Below, one piece after another: positions 54,399-62,933 of a stretch of 64,000 nt of DNA. A model generated the notes under the pieces. That model did no database searches. It saw nothing but the letters and a program-made list of their open reading frames with translations, and was not told the DNA's origin. The stretch spans positions 82,904 to 146,903 of the forward strand of contig NZ_JAMKBJ010000008.1 of NCBI RefSeq assembly GCF_027563315.1, in the 5' to 3' direction. The translations under genes were made by a program, and so were the position numbers. Every line of letters starts with the position of its first letter. The stretch's first letter is position 1. Origin of the DNA: Paenisporosarcina quisquiliarum. GTDB lineage: Bacteria > Bacillota > Bacilli > Bacillales_A > Planococcaceae.

Positions 54399-54450
54399 CA
54401 TGGTATTTCATTAACCCCACAATAAGCCCCGAAACTTGTTGTTGATGATG
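54399..54450 (+). promoter_or_regulatory. Putative L13 leader
   Basis: Right after the promoter lies CATTAACCCCACAATAAGCC and CCGAAACTTG, which resemble the Firmicute L13 leader upstream of rplM. Such leaders are thought to bind L13. The call rests on position and remembered consensus. Confidence 0.6.
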
Positions 54451-54499
54451 ATATAGAAAATTTTAAATCAGATTAGATTGAATTAGGAGGACAAAATAC

Positions 54500-54937
54500 A
54501 TGCGTACAACATTCATGGCTAAAGGTCACGAAGTAGAGCGTAAATGGTTAGTAGTAGACGCAGAAGGCCAAACACTTGGTCGTTTAGCTTCTGAAGTAGC
54601 TGCTATCTTACGTGGAAAGAACAAACCAACATTCACACCAAACGTTGACACAGGTGATCACGTGATCATTATCAACGCTGAGAAAATCGAATTGACTGGT
54701 AAAAAATTAACAGACAAAATTTACTACCGTCATACACAATTTGCTGGTGGATTGAAAAAACGTACTGCATTACAAATGCGTACAAACTACCCAACAAAAA
54801 TGCTTGAACTAGCAATCAAAGGGATGCTTCCTAAAAACTCTTTAGGTCGTCAAACGTTCACTAAACTTCACGTATACGCTGGAGCAGAACATCCACATGC
54901 AGCACAAAAACCAGAAGCTTATGAGCTTCGCGGATAA
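54500..54937 (+). CDS. rplM: Ribosomal protein L13
   Basis: A 145-residue early-assembly 50S protein. [20 protein letters not shown] and [10 protein letters not shown] are family motifs. AGGAGG upstream. Likely autoregulated through the leader before it. Confidence 0.97.
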   Translation: MRTTFMAKGHEVERKWLVVDAEGQTLGRLASEVAAILRGKNKPTFTPNVDTGDHVIIINAEKIELTGKKLTDKIYYRHTQFAGGLKKRTALQMRTNYPTKMLELAIKGMLPKNSLGRQTFTKLHVYAGAEHPHAAQKPEAYELRG

Positions 54938-54957
54938 TCATAGAGGAGGATACAACC

Positions 54958-55350
54958 TTGGCACAAGTTCAATATATCGGCACAGGTCGTCGTAAAAGCT
55001 CAACTGCACGCGTACGTTTAGTACCGGGCGAAGGCAAAATCGTAATCAACAAACGTGACGTAGAAGACTACGTACCATTCGCAACATTACGCGAAATCAT
55101 CAAACAACCATTAGTAGCAACTGAAACAGTTGGAAGCTACGATATCCATGTAAACGTTAATGGTGGTGGATACACAGGTCAAGCAGGCGCAATCCGTCAT
55201 GGTATTGCTCGTGCACTACTTCATGTAGATCCTGATTTCCGTCCAGCATTGAAATCTGCAGGATTGTTAACTCGTGACTCACGCATGAAAGAACGTAAAA
55301 AATACGGTCTTAAAGGCGCTCGTCGTGCACCTCAGTTCTCAAAACGTTAA
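54958..55350 (+). CDS. rpsI: Ribosomal protein S9
   Basis: A 130-residue 30S head protein whose C-terminal tail, ending FSKR, touches the P-site t[17 protein letters not shown] opens it. The start is TTG 54958 with AGAGGAGG upstream, as in B. subtilis. Confidence 0.96.
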   Translation: MAQVQYIGTGRRKSSTARVRLVPGEGKIVINKRDVEDYVPFATLREIIKQPLVATETVGSYDIHVNVNGGGYTGQAGAIRHGIARALLHVDPDFRPALKSAGLLTRDSRMKERKKYGLKGARRAPQFSKR

Positions 55351-55363
55351 TCTTCGGATTTTC

Positions 55364-55399
55364 AAAAACCCTTTCCCATTCGTGGGAGAGGGTTTTTTT
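55364..55399 (+). terminator. Terminator of rplM-rpsI
   Basis: AAAAACCCTTTCCCA and TGGGAGAGGGTTTTT pair over most of their length and end in a long T-run. Confidence 0.9.
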
Positions 55400-55590
55400 G
55401 CGTTTAAAAATCACGACTAAAGTGGGCTCAATATCCTCCACAGGCAACAAAAGGTCATATTGTGATTAGTCTGCATATTGTAATTCATATTTAGAATTTC
55501 ATTCTATAAGAACCCTTCGGACACAACATCTGAGATTTCCATCGCCTGTTCCAGACAAGAAATGTGACGCTTACTTATAAGGAGGATTAT

Positions 55591-56067
55591 ATGTCTGTTT
55601 TTGATCCAGAGAAATTAACCGTTAATTTTATTCCTCCAGCTACTTCCTCACAACCGATTGAAGGAAGGAAATTCACGCTCACACATTCCGATTTAACCGC
55701 TGAATTGTTTTTAGATATTGGATATGTGTACAACTATGGCGCAATCAACCAGAAGATGCGGGATGAAGTGTTGGCGGAATGGGAAAAAGATGAGCAGGGT
55801 CGATTTAGTTTAGAAGGAAAGGCGTATATAGACGGTGGCGAGTTCGGAGAGAGCGTTTCAGGAATTCGTTTTAACGTATTTAATAGGGAAATGGACACTG
55901 CGCTAAAAGGAATTGTGTACGGTGACCTTTCGTTTTATGCTAACTATCCCGCTCTACTGGATGCCCCCATATTTATTTCTTTTGAATCGACGTATCCGCA
56001 ATATCGGCAGAAGTTATATTACGGAACACCACGTCAATATTTAAACCAAATCTACCAAGGTTCCTGA
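55591..56067 (+). CDS. Staygreen-family protein
   Basis: A 158-residue protein that resembles the Staygreen domain, known in plants from chlorophyll breakdown (magnesium dechelation). Visible parts are FDPEKLTVNFIPP (4-16), FTLTHSDLTAELFLDIG (28-44), MRDEVLAEWEKDE (56-68) and YGDLSFYANYPALLDAPI near 118-135, in family order. This organism shows no chlorophyll genes here, so its substrate is unknown. GGAGGAT lies 8 bp before ATG 55591; a longer in-frame start is less likely. Its neighbours in the pocket do not explain its role. Confidence 0.75.
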   Translation: MSVFDPEKLTVNFIPPATSSQPIEGRKFTLTHSDLTAELFLDIGYVYNYGAINQKMRDEVLAEWEKDEQGRFSLEGKAYIDGGEFGESVSGIRFNVFNREMDTALKGIVYGDLSFYANYPALLDAPIFISFESTYPQYRQKLYYGTPRQYLNQIYQGS

Positions 56068-56174
56068 ATTATTCGTATCGAGTTTTTGGGGCTCTTGAAG
56101 TTACTCCTTCTGTACCAAACATAATAACTCAAGCATAAGATAGCGAAGTGATAATAATTGATAGGGGGAGCAAT

Positions 56175-56888
56175 TTGAATAATCCAGGTTATTATGCAGT
56201 GCAAAGATATGATATGCAGGCGCTGCAAAATTCTCTGATGTTAATGGCCGAAGCTGTGCAGGGAGAAAAAGAAGACAGTCTGTTCTATGAATATTTGATT
56301 TCGGTGGCACCAACACAAGAGGACAAGGACATCATTGCTTCCATACGTGACGATGAGATCCGTCACAATGTGATGTTCAAACAAATGTATAAAATGTATA
56401 CCGGACAGGAAGTACCGGATGCTGCAGGAGAAGAATTTACAAAACCTGCTTCCTATGAAGAAGGCATTCAGCAAGCATTGTTCGGGGAACTAAGGGCAGT
56501 GGAGAAGTACCGGGAGATTCGCCAAGGATTGCCTGATCGCCAAAATCGCGACATGGTTTTCAATATCCTGACCGACGAATTGAAGCATGCTTCCAAATAC
56601 AATTTCCTCTATACCGAAAATCGAACTAGAAATATCGGTTCCGGTGGTTCAATGAATACGAAATCACCTGATGATTGGATTAGATACACGGAATTCCTGG
56701 TGGAAGAAGCACTTGAAGATGAAAAGAGAGGCATCAATTCTACACACATTTATCAGGAATTCATTTTAATGGGAATCCTCGTTGGCCAAGGCTACACACC
56801 ACAACAAGCCTATGAAATCGTGGAGAACTGGGAGAAAACCGGTGAATCCAAACTGTTGCAGGAAAGTAAAAAAATGAACAACCAGTAA
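56175..56888 (+). CDS. Ferritin-like di-iron domain protein
   Basis: A 237-residue protein with two helix pairs typical of ferritin-like domains. ExxH pairs at Glu61-His64 (DDEIRHN) and Glu135-His138 (TDELKHA), with Glu26 and Glu105 as possible further ligands, could bind two metals. Residues 165-237 form an extra helical region (TEFLVEEALEDEKRG, GYTPQQAYEIVENW). No enzyme activity can be named. TTG 56175 follows GGGGGAG by 4 bp; an in-frame ATG 27 bp upstream is the alternative. Followed by a phased repeat array and a terminator. Confidence 0.7.
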   Translation: MNNPGYYAVQRYDMQALQNSLMLMAEAVQGEKEDSLFYEYLISVAPTQEDKDIIASIRDDEIRHNVMFKQMYKMYTGQEVPDAAGEEFTKPASYEEGIQQALFGELRAVEKYREIRQGLPDRQNRDMVFNILTDELKHASKYNFLYTENRTRNIGSGGSMNTKSPDDWIRYTEFLVEEALEDEKRGINSTHIYQEFILMGILVGQGYTPQQAYEIVENWEKTGESKLLQESKKMNNQ

Positions 56889-56918
56889 ACAAAGAATAAA
56901 GAAACCGCATTTTGTGTG

Positions 56919-57016
56919 CCAGGTAGACAGATTAGTGCTACAGGTAGACAGAAGTGATATCCAGGTAGACAGTTTTCGATTCCAGGTAGACAGAATGAGT
57001 CGCCAGGTTGTATAAA
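56919..57016. repeat. Five-unit CAGGTAGACAG array, 20-21 bp spacing
   Basis: Units begin at 56921, 56941, 56962, 56983 and 57004; the last is degenerate (CAGGTTGTATA). The ~10 bp between units vary. It lies between the ferritin-like gene and its terminator and so should be transcribed. The layout matches the TGAGCGATAAA arrays near the window start, with an unrelated unit. Confidence 0.88.
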
Positions 57017-57079
57017 ATCGTGGATTGTGAAATTTAATAGAGAACTTGTTCGCTTTATCGAGCATTCAAGGAACGAGTT

Positions 57080-57125
57080 AAAAGATGGCCTCGCTTAATC
57101 ATGATTAAGTGAAGCCATCTTTTTA
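57080..57125 (+). terminator. Terminator of the ferritin-like gene
   Basis: AAAAGATGGC with CGCTTAATCAT faces GATTAAGTG with GCCATCTTTT: a long stem with a T tail. Confidence 0.88.
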
Positions 57126-57211
57126 GGTTAGCGGGTTTTTTCCAAGTTGAAATATTTACGAAAAGGAATCATATACATTTAGTACGGTGAATTTAAGAAG
57201 GTGGAATAGCA

Positions 57212-57835
57212 ATGCCCTTTATACATAAAACCATATCAATTCTTGTGGGAAGTTTATTGATGGCAATCGGTGTGAACGTTTTTCTGATTAACCATGAGCT
57301 GTTGGATGGCGGGACATTTGGAATGGGATTAATCTTGCATTACCTGACAGGAATGCAAGTGGGCTTGCTGGTAATCTTGTTGAGTATTCCGGTCTTGATT
57401 CTTGCTTTGTTTTATAATCGTTCCTTTTTATACAACAGTATCCATGGTATGTTGATTTCTTCATTCATAGTGGATTTAACCTATCATCCATTACGGGTAT
57501 TGGGGTACATATTGGATCAAAATCCGTTAGGGAGCGCAATAATGGGAGGCATTTTTGTTGGGGCAGGGATCGGACTAATGCTGCGTTATGATACCAGTAT
57601 TGGGGGAACAGATTTACTCGGACAAATTGTAGCCAATTATTTAAAAATCAATCCCGGCGTGATTATATTTATGATTGATTTCGTTATTGTTTTTACAGGC
57701 TACTATTTAATTGACGACAGTTCATTGGTTTTATCATTTATTACCGTGATTTGTGTGGGGACGATGACCAGTTTGATTGCCATGAAACGAAAAAAAGAAA
57801 AAGTGCCAGCTATTTCGTTTGCCGCCTTAAAATAA
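57212..57835 (+). CDS. YitT-family membrane protein
   Basis: A 207-residue protein with five or six membrane helices. LLDGGTFGMGLILHYLTG and the conserved LRYDTSIGGTDLLGQIVA are typical of the N-terminal domain of YitT-family proteins. It lacks the C-terminal DUF2179-type domain of longer members. Function unknown in the family. AAGAAGGTGG lies upstream. Confidence 0.8.
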   Translation: MPFIHKTISILVGSLLMAIGVNVFLINHELLDGGTFGMGLILHYLTGMQVGLLVILLSIPVLILALFYNRSFLYNSIHGMLISSFIVDLTYHPLRVLGYILDQNPLGSAIMGGIFVGAGIGLMLRYDTSIGGTDLLGQIVANYLKINPGVIIFMIDFVIVFTGYYLIDDSSLVLSFITVICVGTMTSLIAMKRKKEKVPAISFAALK

Positions 57836-57893
57836 TATTCGTTCAAGTTATGGAGAATTTCCTGCTTCACTTTGAAAATAGAACATGTATGTA

Positions 57894-57923
57894 AAATGGC
57901 CCCGCTGAGAGGCCATTTTTTTA
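57894..57923 (+). terminator. Terminator of the YitT gene
   Basis: AAATGGCC and GGCCATTT pair with a short loop, followed by TTTTT. It also lies close to the 3' end of the converging minus-strand operon. Confidence 0.85.
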
Positions 57924-57942
57924 TTGTGCTAAAAACGAGTTC

Positions 57943-58086
57943 TTAAAAGGTGGTTGTATCTAATGAGACATCAGGAAGATTTGTAGAACCAAATATTAAA
58001 AGGGAAATGAACACAACCAGTATAATCACATTCACAAAACTCGCCCCATCAAATGAGGAATTTTTTTTAGCATCATATGAATTCAT
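57943..58086 (-). CDS. 47-residue single-span membrane protein
   Basis: A small gene: ATG at 58086-58084 (minus), stop at 57945-57943. A polar N-terminus (MNSYDAKKNSSFDGA) is followed by one membrane helix (SFVNVIILVVFISLLIF, about 16-32) and a short acidic tail. GGAAGTG lies 8-14 bases upstream. It begins 5 bp after the stop of the 99-residue gene, so the two form an operon. The layout recalls short sporulation membrane proteins of Bacillus, but I cannot name a family. Confidence 0.6.
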   Translation of the reverse strand: MNSYDAKKNSSFDGASFVNVIILVVFISLLIFGSTNLPDVSLDTTTF

Positions 58087-58091
58087 AAGTT

Positions 58092-58391
58092 TCACTTCCT
58101 TTTTTTATTTATTCGCTTACTAAGAGCATCAAACACTTCATCCAGTGTCATATCACCGTTTTTATCCAGAAAATCATCCATTTGATTTTTCTTATCATCT
58201 TCTAAATTACGGTACTTTCCGATGAGCGTAACGCCGAGAGTAGGGGAATTGCGATATAGCTGAACTGAATCCACCTTCAATTTTCCTAGGAGCAACAGGG
58301 AAGCGGCGATAATATCAAGATCTTTCCCTTTCAATAAATCATGAAGGGTGTAGTTTGAATTTATCTGCTTTCGAAATTGATCGTCGTTCAT
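58092..58391 (-). CDS. 99-residue protein of unknown function
   Basis: A charged protein, MNDDQFRKQINSNYTLHDLL at the start. The central segment is more hydrophobic (LDIIAASLLLLGKLKVDSVQ) and the C-terminus very charged and basic (ALSKRINKKRK). No signal peptide or known motif. GGGGGGTG lies 5 bases before its ATG. First gene of a two-gene minus-strand unit with the 47-residue membrane protein. I do not recognise it. Confidence 0.6.
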   Translation of the reverse strand: MNDDQFRKQINSNYTLHDLLKGKDLDIIAASLLLLGKLKVDSVQLYRNSPTLGVTLIGKYRNLEDDKKNQMDDFLDKNGDMTLDEVFDALSKRINKKRK

Positions 58392-58553
58392 GCTGCACCC
58401 CCCTTGTTTCTATGATATGTAATTTCTGCAAAAGAGTTTAGAGATGGAACGAAAAATCAAATGTCCTTTGATTGATCGACTCGAAAAATGAATAAGCATT
58501 TACGATTCAGGAAATAATGGGAAATGGAGTAGCCGAAGAAAGGGTGACGAGAA

Positions 58554-59255
58554 TTGAGCATGGAAGGTTATAGTTTTGTAGAAATGATCATTAGAACAAC
58601 CGTTACTTTCTCGGTATTGCTTTTATTGGCAAGAATATTAGGGAAAGAGCAATTGAGTCAACTGACTTTTTTCAATTACATCACCGGCATTACAATCGGT
58701 TCAATTGCAGGAGAAATTGCTTCCCATGATGACACCCATTATCTCAATGCCATAACCTCATTAATTTGGTGGTCTATTCTTACGCTGGTTGTCAGTTATA
58801 TATCCATAAAATCAGCTAAGGCAAAATCATTACTCGATGATAAACCTATGATTGTCATAAAGAATGGAAAGATCTTGGAGCACGAACTTAAGAAAAGCCG
58901 CCTTCCAATTGGGGATTTAAATATGTTATTGAGAATGCAGGGCATATTCTCTGTCAAAGATGTTCATTTTGCAGTACTGGAAACGAACGGGGAACTGAGT
59001 GTTTTCAAAAAAGTAGCTCAGCAATCAGCGACCAAACAGGATGTCAAAGCTCAGATTGTTGTACCGAAATATATGCCTTGCACAGTCATTAGCGATGGTA
59101 AGATAGTTAAACAGCATTTGCAAGGGCTCGATTTGTCAGAAGAATGGCTAATGAAACAATTAAAAAAACATGGAGTGAATTCTGTGGAACAAGTATTTTA
59201 TGCTGAAATCGAATCAGATGGCACCATCTACATGGATTTAAGGGAAGATGATTGA
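58554..59255 (+). CDS. DUF421 (YetF-type) membrane protein
   Basis: A 233-residue protein of the DUF421 family. Three membrane helices (RTTVTFSVLLLLARILG, YITGITIGSIAGEIAS, LIWWSILTLVVSYISI) precede a soluble part starting LLDDKPMIVIKNGKI and containing RLPIGDLNMLLRMQGI. Some Bacillus members are tied to sporulation or spore permeability; the role here is not shown. TTG 58554 is 6 bp after AGGGTGA; ATG 58560 is the alternative start. Confidence 0.8.
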   Translation: MSMEGYSFVEMIIRTTVTFSVLLLLARILGKEQLSQLTFFNYITGITIGSIAGEIASHDDTHYLNAITSLIWWSILTLVVSYISIKSAKAKSLLDDKPMIVIKNGKILEHELKKSRLPIGDLNMLLRMQGIFSVKDVHFAVLETNGELSVFKKVAQQSATKQDVKAQIVVPKYMPCTVISDGKIVKQHLQGLDLSEEWLMKQLKKHGVNSVEQVFYAEIESDGTIYMDLREDD

Positions 59256-59339
59256 TGAAAGTATTTGTGGTTGAACCCTCGGTGGCTAGTTTTCATTAAT
59301 CTAAACATCAATATATGTATAAATACTTTTCGATACGCA

Positions 59340-59368
59340 AACCTTTTCTAAGTTAGAAAAGGTTTTTG
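59340..59368 (+). terminator. Terminator after the DUF421 gene
   Basis: AACCTTTTCT and AGAAAAGGTT form a stem with a short loop, followed by TTTG. Confidence 0.8.
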
Positions 59369-59448
59369 TTCTTAAAACCACCCATTCTTTTGCTCATAGT
59401 TTGTCTCGGACATACGTATAGTGAGTGTAAAAGGTGGTGTTGTACGCG

Positions 59449-60162
59449 TTGAAACGCTGGATAGTAATTGGACTTTTATTGTTAGTTTCTGTAACGGTTG
59501 TGGTTTACGAAACACAAGCTTCTGATCGCGCATTCTTTTTACCTGCCCCTCTTGGTGGAATGAAAATTGTGGTGGACCCTGGTCATGGTGGAATTGATGG
59601 TGGAGCGTCGATGGGTGAGGTTGTAGAAAAAGATATTACGCTTGCACTGGGGAAAGAGCTTGAGAAAGAATTAAAGAGGTTGGGTGCAGTAGTCGTCATG
59701 ACGCGTTCCCATGCAGATGATGCAGTAGCCGAGCATAATCCAAAAGCAACTTTTCCAACCATTCGAGCTAGAAAACTTGCTGATTTGAAACTGCGTGAAG
59801 AAATGATTGTTAATTCGGATGCGGATCTATTTATTAGTGTTCATGTAAACTCCATACCGGATGCAAGATGGCGCGGGGCTCAAGTGTTTTACCACAAAGA
59901 CGGCCATGAAGGTGGAGCGGCTGTGGCAAAAGCGATTCAAGGTGCCATCCGTGAGCATATCGGAAACACTGAACGTGAAGCTTTGGCAATCAAGCAAGTA
60001 TATTTATTGAAAAAAGCAACTGTACCGGCTGTCTTAGTGGAAACTGGTTTCTTAAGTAATCCGGAAGAATTGAAGTTATTGACGTCAGAAGAGTACCAGG
60101 AGCAAATGGCAGAAGCAATTGCTGATGGGATTCAAGAATATGTCGACAGCACAATGCAATAA
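59449..60162 (+). CDS. cwlD: CwlD, spore cortex N-acetylmuramoyl-L-alanine amidase
   Basis: A 237-residue amidase that helps make muramic delta-lactam in spore cortex. An N-terminal signal or anchor helix (about 3-20) is followed by the amidase domain: DPGHGGIDGG with zinc ligand His46, Glu60 in VVEKD, SVHVNSIP with the next His, and VETGFLSN with the catalytic Glu. TTG 59449 lies 11 bp after AAAGGTGG; upstream TTG 59440 and GTG codons are possible. First of the spore gene set here. Confidence 0.9.
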   Translation: MKRWIVIGLLLLVSVTVVVYETQASDRAFFLPAPLGGMKIVVDPGHGGIDGGASMGEVVEKDITLALGKELEKELKRLGAVVVMTRSHADDAVAEHNPKATFPTIRARKLADLKLREEMIVNSDADLFISVHVNSIPDARWRGAQVFYHKDGHEGGAAVAKAIQGAIREHIGNTEREALAIKQVYLLKKATVPAVLVETGFLSNPEELKLLTSEEYQEQMAEAIADGIQEYVDSTMQ

Positions 60163-60270
60163 TAAGAAGACCCATTTAGAGGATAACTTTAGAAAGCAAA
60201 CGAGTAACCGTTTATCAATCTGACATACTCCATGAGAAAGTCTTACAATTCTACCTACTCCAATTCGATA

Positions 60271-60279
60271 TGATATACT
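60271..60279 (+). promoter_or_regulatory. Candidate extended -10 promoter of salA
   Basis: TGATATACT is a full extended -10 (TGnTATACT). There is no -35 at the right distance. It lies 37 bp before the start codon. Confidence 0.5.
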
Positions 60280-60316
60280 ATAGGACGAAATGTACATCGA
60301 AGGAGTGTCTAAATTG

Positions 60317-61372
60317 ATGAATGAACAACAGGTCTGCGAACTGCTCGGGCAATTACAGGACCCTTTTTTACATAAAACGTTACTCGAAACAAATGGCATT
60401 AAGGAAGTATCCATTAAAGAAGAAAAAAATCACGTCAGCGTAAAGCTAGCCATTGCAAAAATTAACACGGCTGAACAAATGCAACTGCAAATGAAAGTTG
60501 TAGACGCATTAAAACAAGCGGGTGTGGGTACAGTAGGAATTCGATTTGAAGAATTGCCTGCAGAAGTACTAGCTCAATTCCGTGGCACGGCAACAGAATC
60601 TGAAGCTCAGGATTTATTGTCTCCATTAAACAAAGTGGAATTCATTTCGATTGCTTCAGGTAAAGGTGGCGTAGGTAAGTCTACGGTTTCCGTCAATTTA
60701 GCAGTGGCTTTAGCGCGCTTAGGTAAAAAAGTTGGATTAATTGATGCAGATATTTATGGATTCAGTGTTCCGGATATGATGGGCATCCAACAAAGTCCCA
60801 AAATTGATGGAAACCGCATTATTCCAGTTGAACGATTTGGCGTAAAAGTCATTTCAATGGGCTTCTTCGTAGAAGATAACGCTCCTGTAGTATGGCGCGG
60901 TCCGATGCTAGGGAAAGTTTTGGATCAATTCTTTAAAGATGTTGAGTGGGGCGAGCTTGATTACTTGCTGCTTGATTTACCGCCTGGAACTGGTGACGTG
61001 GCACTCGATATTCATCAAATGATTCCAGCATCAAAAGAAATCGTTGTCACAACACCACATCCAACTGCCGCATTCGTAGCAGCTCGTGCTGGTGCAATGG
61101 CACTTCAAACGGATCATGAAGTATTAGGTGTTATTGAAAATATGGCATGGTTCGAATCAAAAACTTCTAACGAAAAAGAGTATGTTTTTGGTAAGGGTGG
61201 CGGACCTAAACTTGCAGATGAGCTTCGAACTGAGCTTCTTGGGCAAATCCCATTAGGTCAACCGGATTGGAATGAAGAAGATTTTGCGCCGTCTGTCTAT
61301 TCACGTTTACACACAACGGGTAAAATTTATGAAGAAATTGCTTCTAAAGTCATTCAAAAACTGAACAAATAA
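60317..61372 (+). CDS. salA: SalA/Mrp-family P-loop ATPase
   Basis: A 351-residue protein. An MIP18-like (DUF59) domain fills about 1-85, and a deviant Walker A SGKGGVGKST at 114-123 opens the MinD/Mrp ATPase domain. The C-terminal CPxC pair of iron-sulphur carriers is missing, which fits the Bacillus SalA branch, a regulator linked to protease expression. ATG 60317 follows AAGGAGTG. Position between cwlD and gerD as in B. subtilis. Confidence 0.88.
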   Translation: MNEQQVCELLGQLQDPFLHKTLLETNGIKEVSIKEEKNHVSVKLAIAKINTAEQMQLQMKVVDALKQAGVGTVGIRFEELPAEVLAQFRGTATESEAQDLLSPLNKVEFISIASGKGGVGKSTVSVNLAVALARLGKKVGLIDADIYGFSVPDMMGIQQSPKIDGNRIIPVERFGVKVISMGFFVEDNAPVVWRGPMLGKVLDQFFKDVEWGELDYLLLDLPPGTGDVALDIHQMIPASKEIVVTTPHPTAAFVAARAGAMALQTDHEVLGVIENMAWFESKTSNEKEYVFGKGGGPKLADELRTELLGQIPLGQPDWNEEDFAPSVYSRLHTTGKIYEEIASKVIQKLNK

Positions 61373-61378
61373 AGTATT

Positions 61379-61411
61379 AACCCCCGCTAAATGGTTAGCG
61401 GGGGTTTTTGA
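61379..61411 (+). terminator. Terminator between salA and gerD
   Basis: AACCCCCGCTAA and TTAGCGGGGGTT pair perfectly and are followed by TTT. The A/T ends could let it serve both converging genes. Confidence 0.9.
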
Positions 61412-61417
61412 TTATAG

Positions 61418-62014
61418 TTATTGCTTGCCTTCTTCTTTCTTGGCACCACCACCAGAATCACCTGCAGCCTTGGATTTCTGTTCTTCTTCTTCCGCTAACC
61501 CAGCTGCTTTAATCAACTCTTGCCATTTGGTTTTCAGAAGCGGGCTGTCTACTGTCTCTTCCACAATTTCTTCAATTTCTTTGCGCATCGTTGCTGATTG
61601 TAAAATGGTTTCCAATTGTTTTTGCATGTCAGGTTGTCCAAAGAACGTTTCTAATTCCTTTTGAAAAGAAGCATCTTTCATTAAATCGGTCATAATTTCT
61701 TGTTGCTGTTCCTTCATGCTTTTAGCAAATGTTTCGGAGAAGGTCGGATCTTTAAATGTATCCTTCCAGAACTTCTCAGCATCTTTAGAAAGCAGTGTGT
61801 TTTCTATGGAGCTTTTTACATCATCTTGTTCCAAAATTAGCAGCTCTTTGAATTCAGGGTCCGAAAGCATTTGACGCATTACTTTTTTGCCTTCTTCAGT
61901 CTGCATTGTGTCTGTAACCATTTTTTTCGTTTCTTCATAAGAAGGATTGCTTTGTTGCTGCCCACCACAGGCTGTCAAGAAGACGACGCCTAAAAGAATT
62001 ATCCATTTTCGCAT
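61418..62014 (-). CDS. gerD: GerD, spore germination lipoprotein
   Basis: A 198-residue lipoprotein needed for fast response to nutrient germinants, acting as a scaffold for germination receptors at the inner spore membrane. The lipobox LTAC puts the lipid on Cys16. Helices follow (ETKKMVTDTMQTEEGKKVM), with a charged, Gly-rich tail. The start at 62014 has AGAGGTTGAG upstream; an in-frame start 11 codons earlier would push the signal peptide inward. Confidence 0.9.
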   Translation of the reverse strand: MRKWIILLGVVFLTACGGQQQSNPSYEETKKMVTDTMQTEEGKKVMRQMLSDPEFKELLILEQDDVKSSIENTLLSKDAEKFWKDTFKDPTFSETFAKSMKEQQQEIMTDLMKDASFQKELETFFGQPDMQKQLETILQSATMRKEIEEIVEETVDSPLLKTKWQELIKAAGLAEEEEQKSKAAGDSGGGAKKEEGKQ

Positions 62015-62162
62015 ACTCAACCTCTTTTCTCGCACTGACCTTTTCATTTATTGTTCACAAAATCGCTGAGAATATGTAGATAACTCTTCGTAAAATAGAT
62101 TTTTTACTTATTCGTTGATACAATCAGAAGAGGAACTCGAGAAAAACGGAGGATTTTTTGCT

Positions 62163-62840
62163 GTGACGATACGAAATTGGGTTATATTTTTCTTCAAGGC
62201 ACTAATAATCGGCGGAGCTGTTACTGGTGTACTTGGTTTATTTATTCGATGGGAAGATGCATTTGCACCATATGTTGCAAGTGGAGAGTATACAGAATTC
62301 GCAGCCAGTTTTTTATGGTTTGTGTTTCTTGGAATGACAATGAGTGTTCTGAGTCAAATGGGATTTTTCGCCTATTTAACCGTCCATCAATTCGGCGTCA
62401 ATATTTTTAGAACGCTCACTTTATGGAATTGGGTACAGTTATTAATTATTGCCTTAGTCATTTTTGACTTAATTAAATTCCGATTTATGCCGCTTGCTGA
62501 GACCAAGTCACAAATGCTCTTGTATTTAGGACTATTGACTGTACTATTGGTCACAGGATTGGTTGTTGCATATTTCAAAGCTAAATGGACAAAAAAACAT
62601 ACGTTCATTTCCGCATTATTTTTTATGATTGTCATTACAACTTTAGAATGGTTACCTGTTTTGATGGTAGATGAAAAAGATGTAGATCGATATGTGACTT
62701 TATTATTGTTCCCATTATTAGCGGTAAATGCATACCAACTTCTGAAATTGCCTAAATACAATGCAAAGTCAGATGCAGACCGTATAAAATTAGAAGAACG
62801 AAGAAAAGCACGCGCAGAAGCTGAAAAAGCGAAAGCATAA
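62163..62840 (+). CDS. kbaA: KbaA, activator of the sporulation kinase KinB
   Basis: A 225-residue membrane protein with six predicted helices; FLGMTMSVLSQMGFFAYLTVH and LEWLPVLMVDEKD are conserved parts. In B. subtilis it promotes KinB signalling into sporulation. GTG 62163 is chosen for ACGGAGG 10 bp upstream. The charged C-terminal tail (EERRKARAEAEKAKA) is longer than I recall for B. subtilis. Divergent from gerD. Confidence 0.88.
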   Translation: MTIRNWVIFFFKALIIGGAVTGVLGLFIRWEDAFAPYVASGEYTEFAASFLWFVFLGMTMSVLSQMGFFAYLTVHQFGVNIFRTLTLWNWVQLLIIALVIFDLIKFRFMPLAETKSQMLLYLGLLTVLLVTGLVVAYFKAKWTKKHTFISALFFMIVITTLEWLPVLMVDEKDVDRYVTLLLFPLLAVNAYQLLKLPKYNAKSDADRIKLEERRKARAEAEKAKA

Positions 62841-62876
62841 AAAAGGACATCCGAAATTGGATGTCCTTTTTTATAT
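62841..62876 (+). terminator. Terminator of kbaA, shared with pdaB side
   Basis: AAAAGGACATCC and GGATGTCCTTTT form a perfect stem with A and T tails, so it can work for both converging genes. Confidence 0.9.
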
Positions 62877-62933
62877 CCCAAAGTATAAAAGAAATTTAAG
62901 GAGTTACAATAGCTTCTGTACCAAATGCTTTTT

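Noticed and set aside
59401..59432. Sporulation sigma-E or sigma-G promoter before cwlD
   Set aside because: CATACGTA is only a partial match to either -10 consensus and no fitting -35 is at the right distance.
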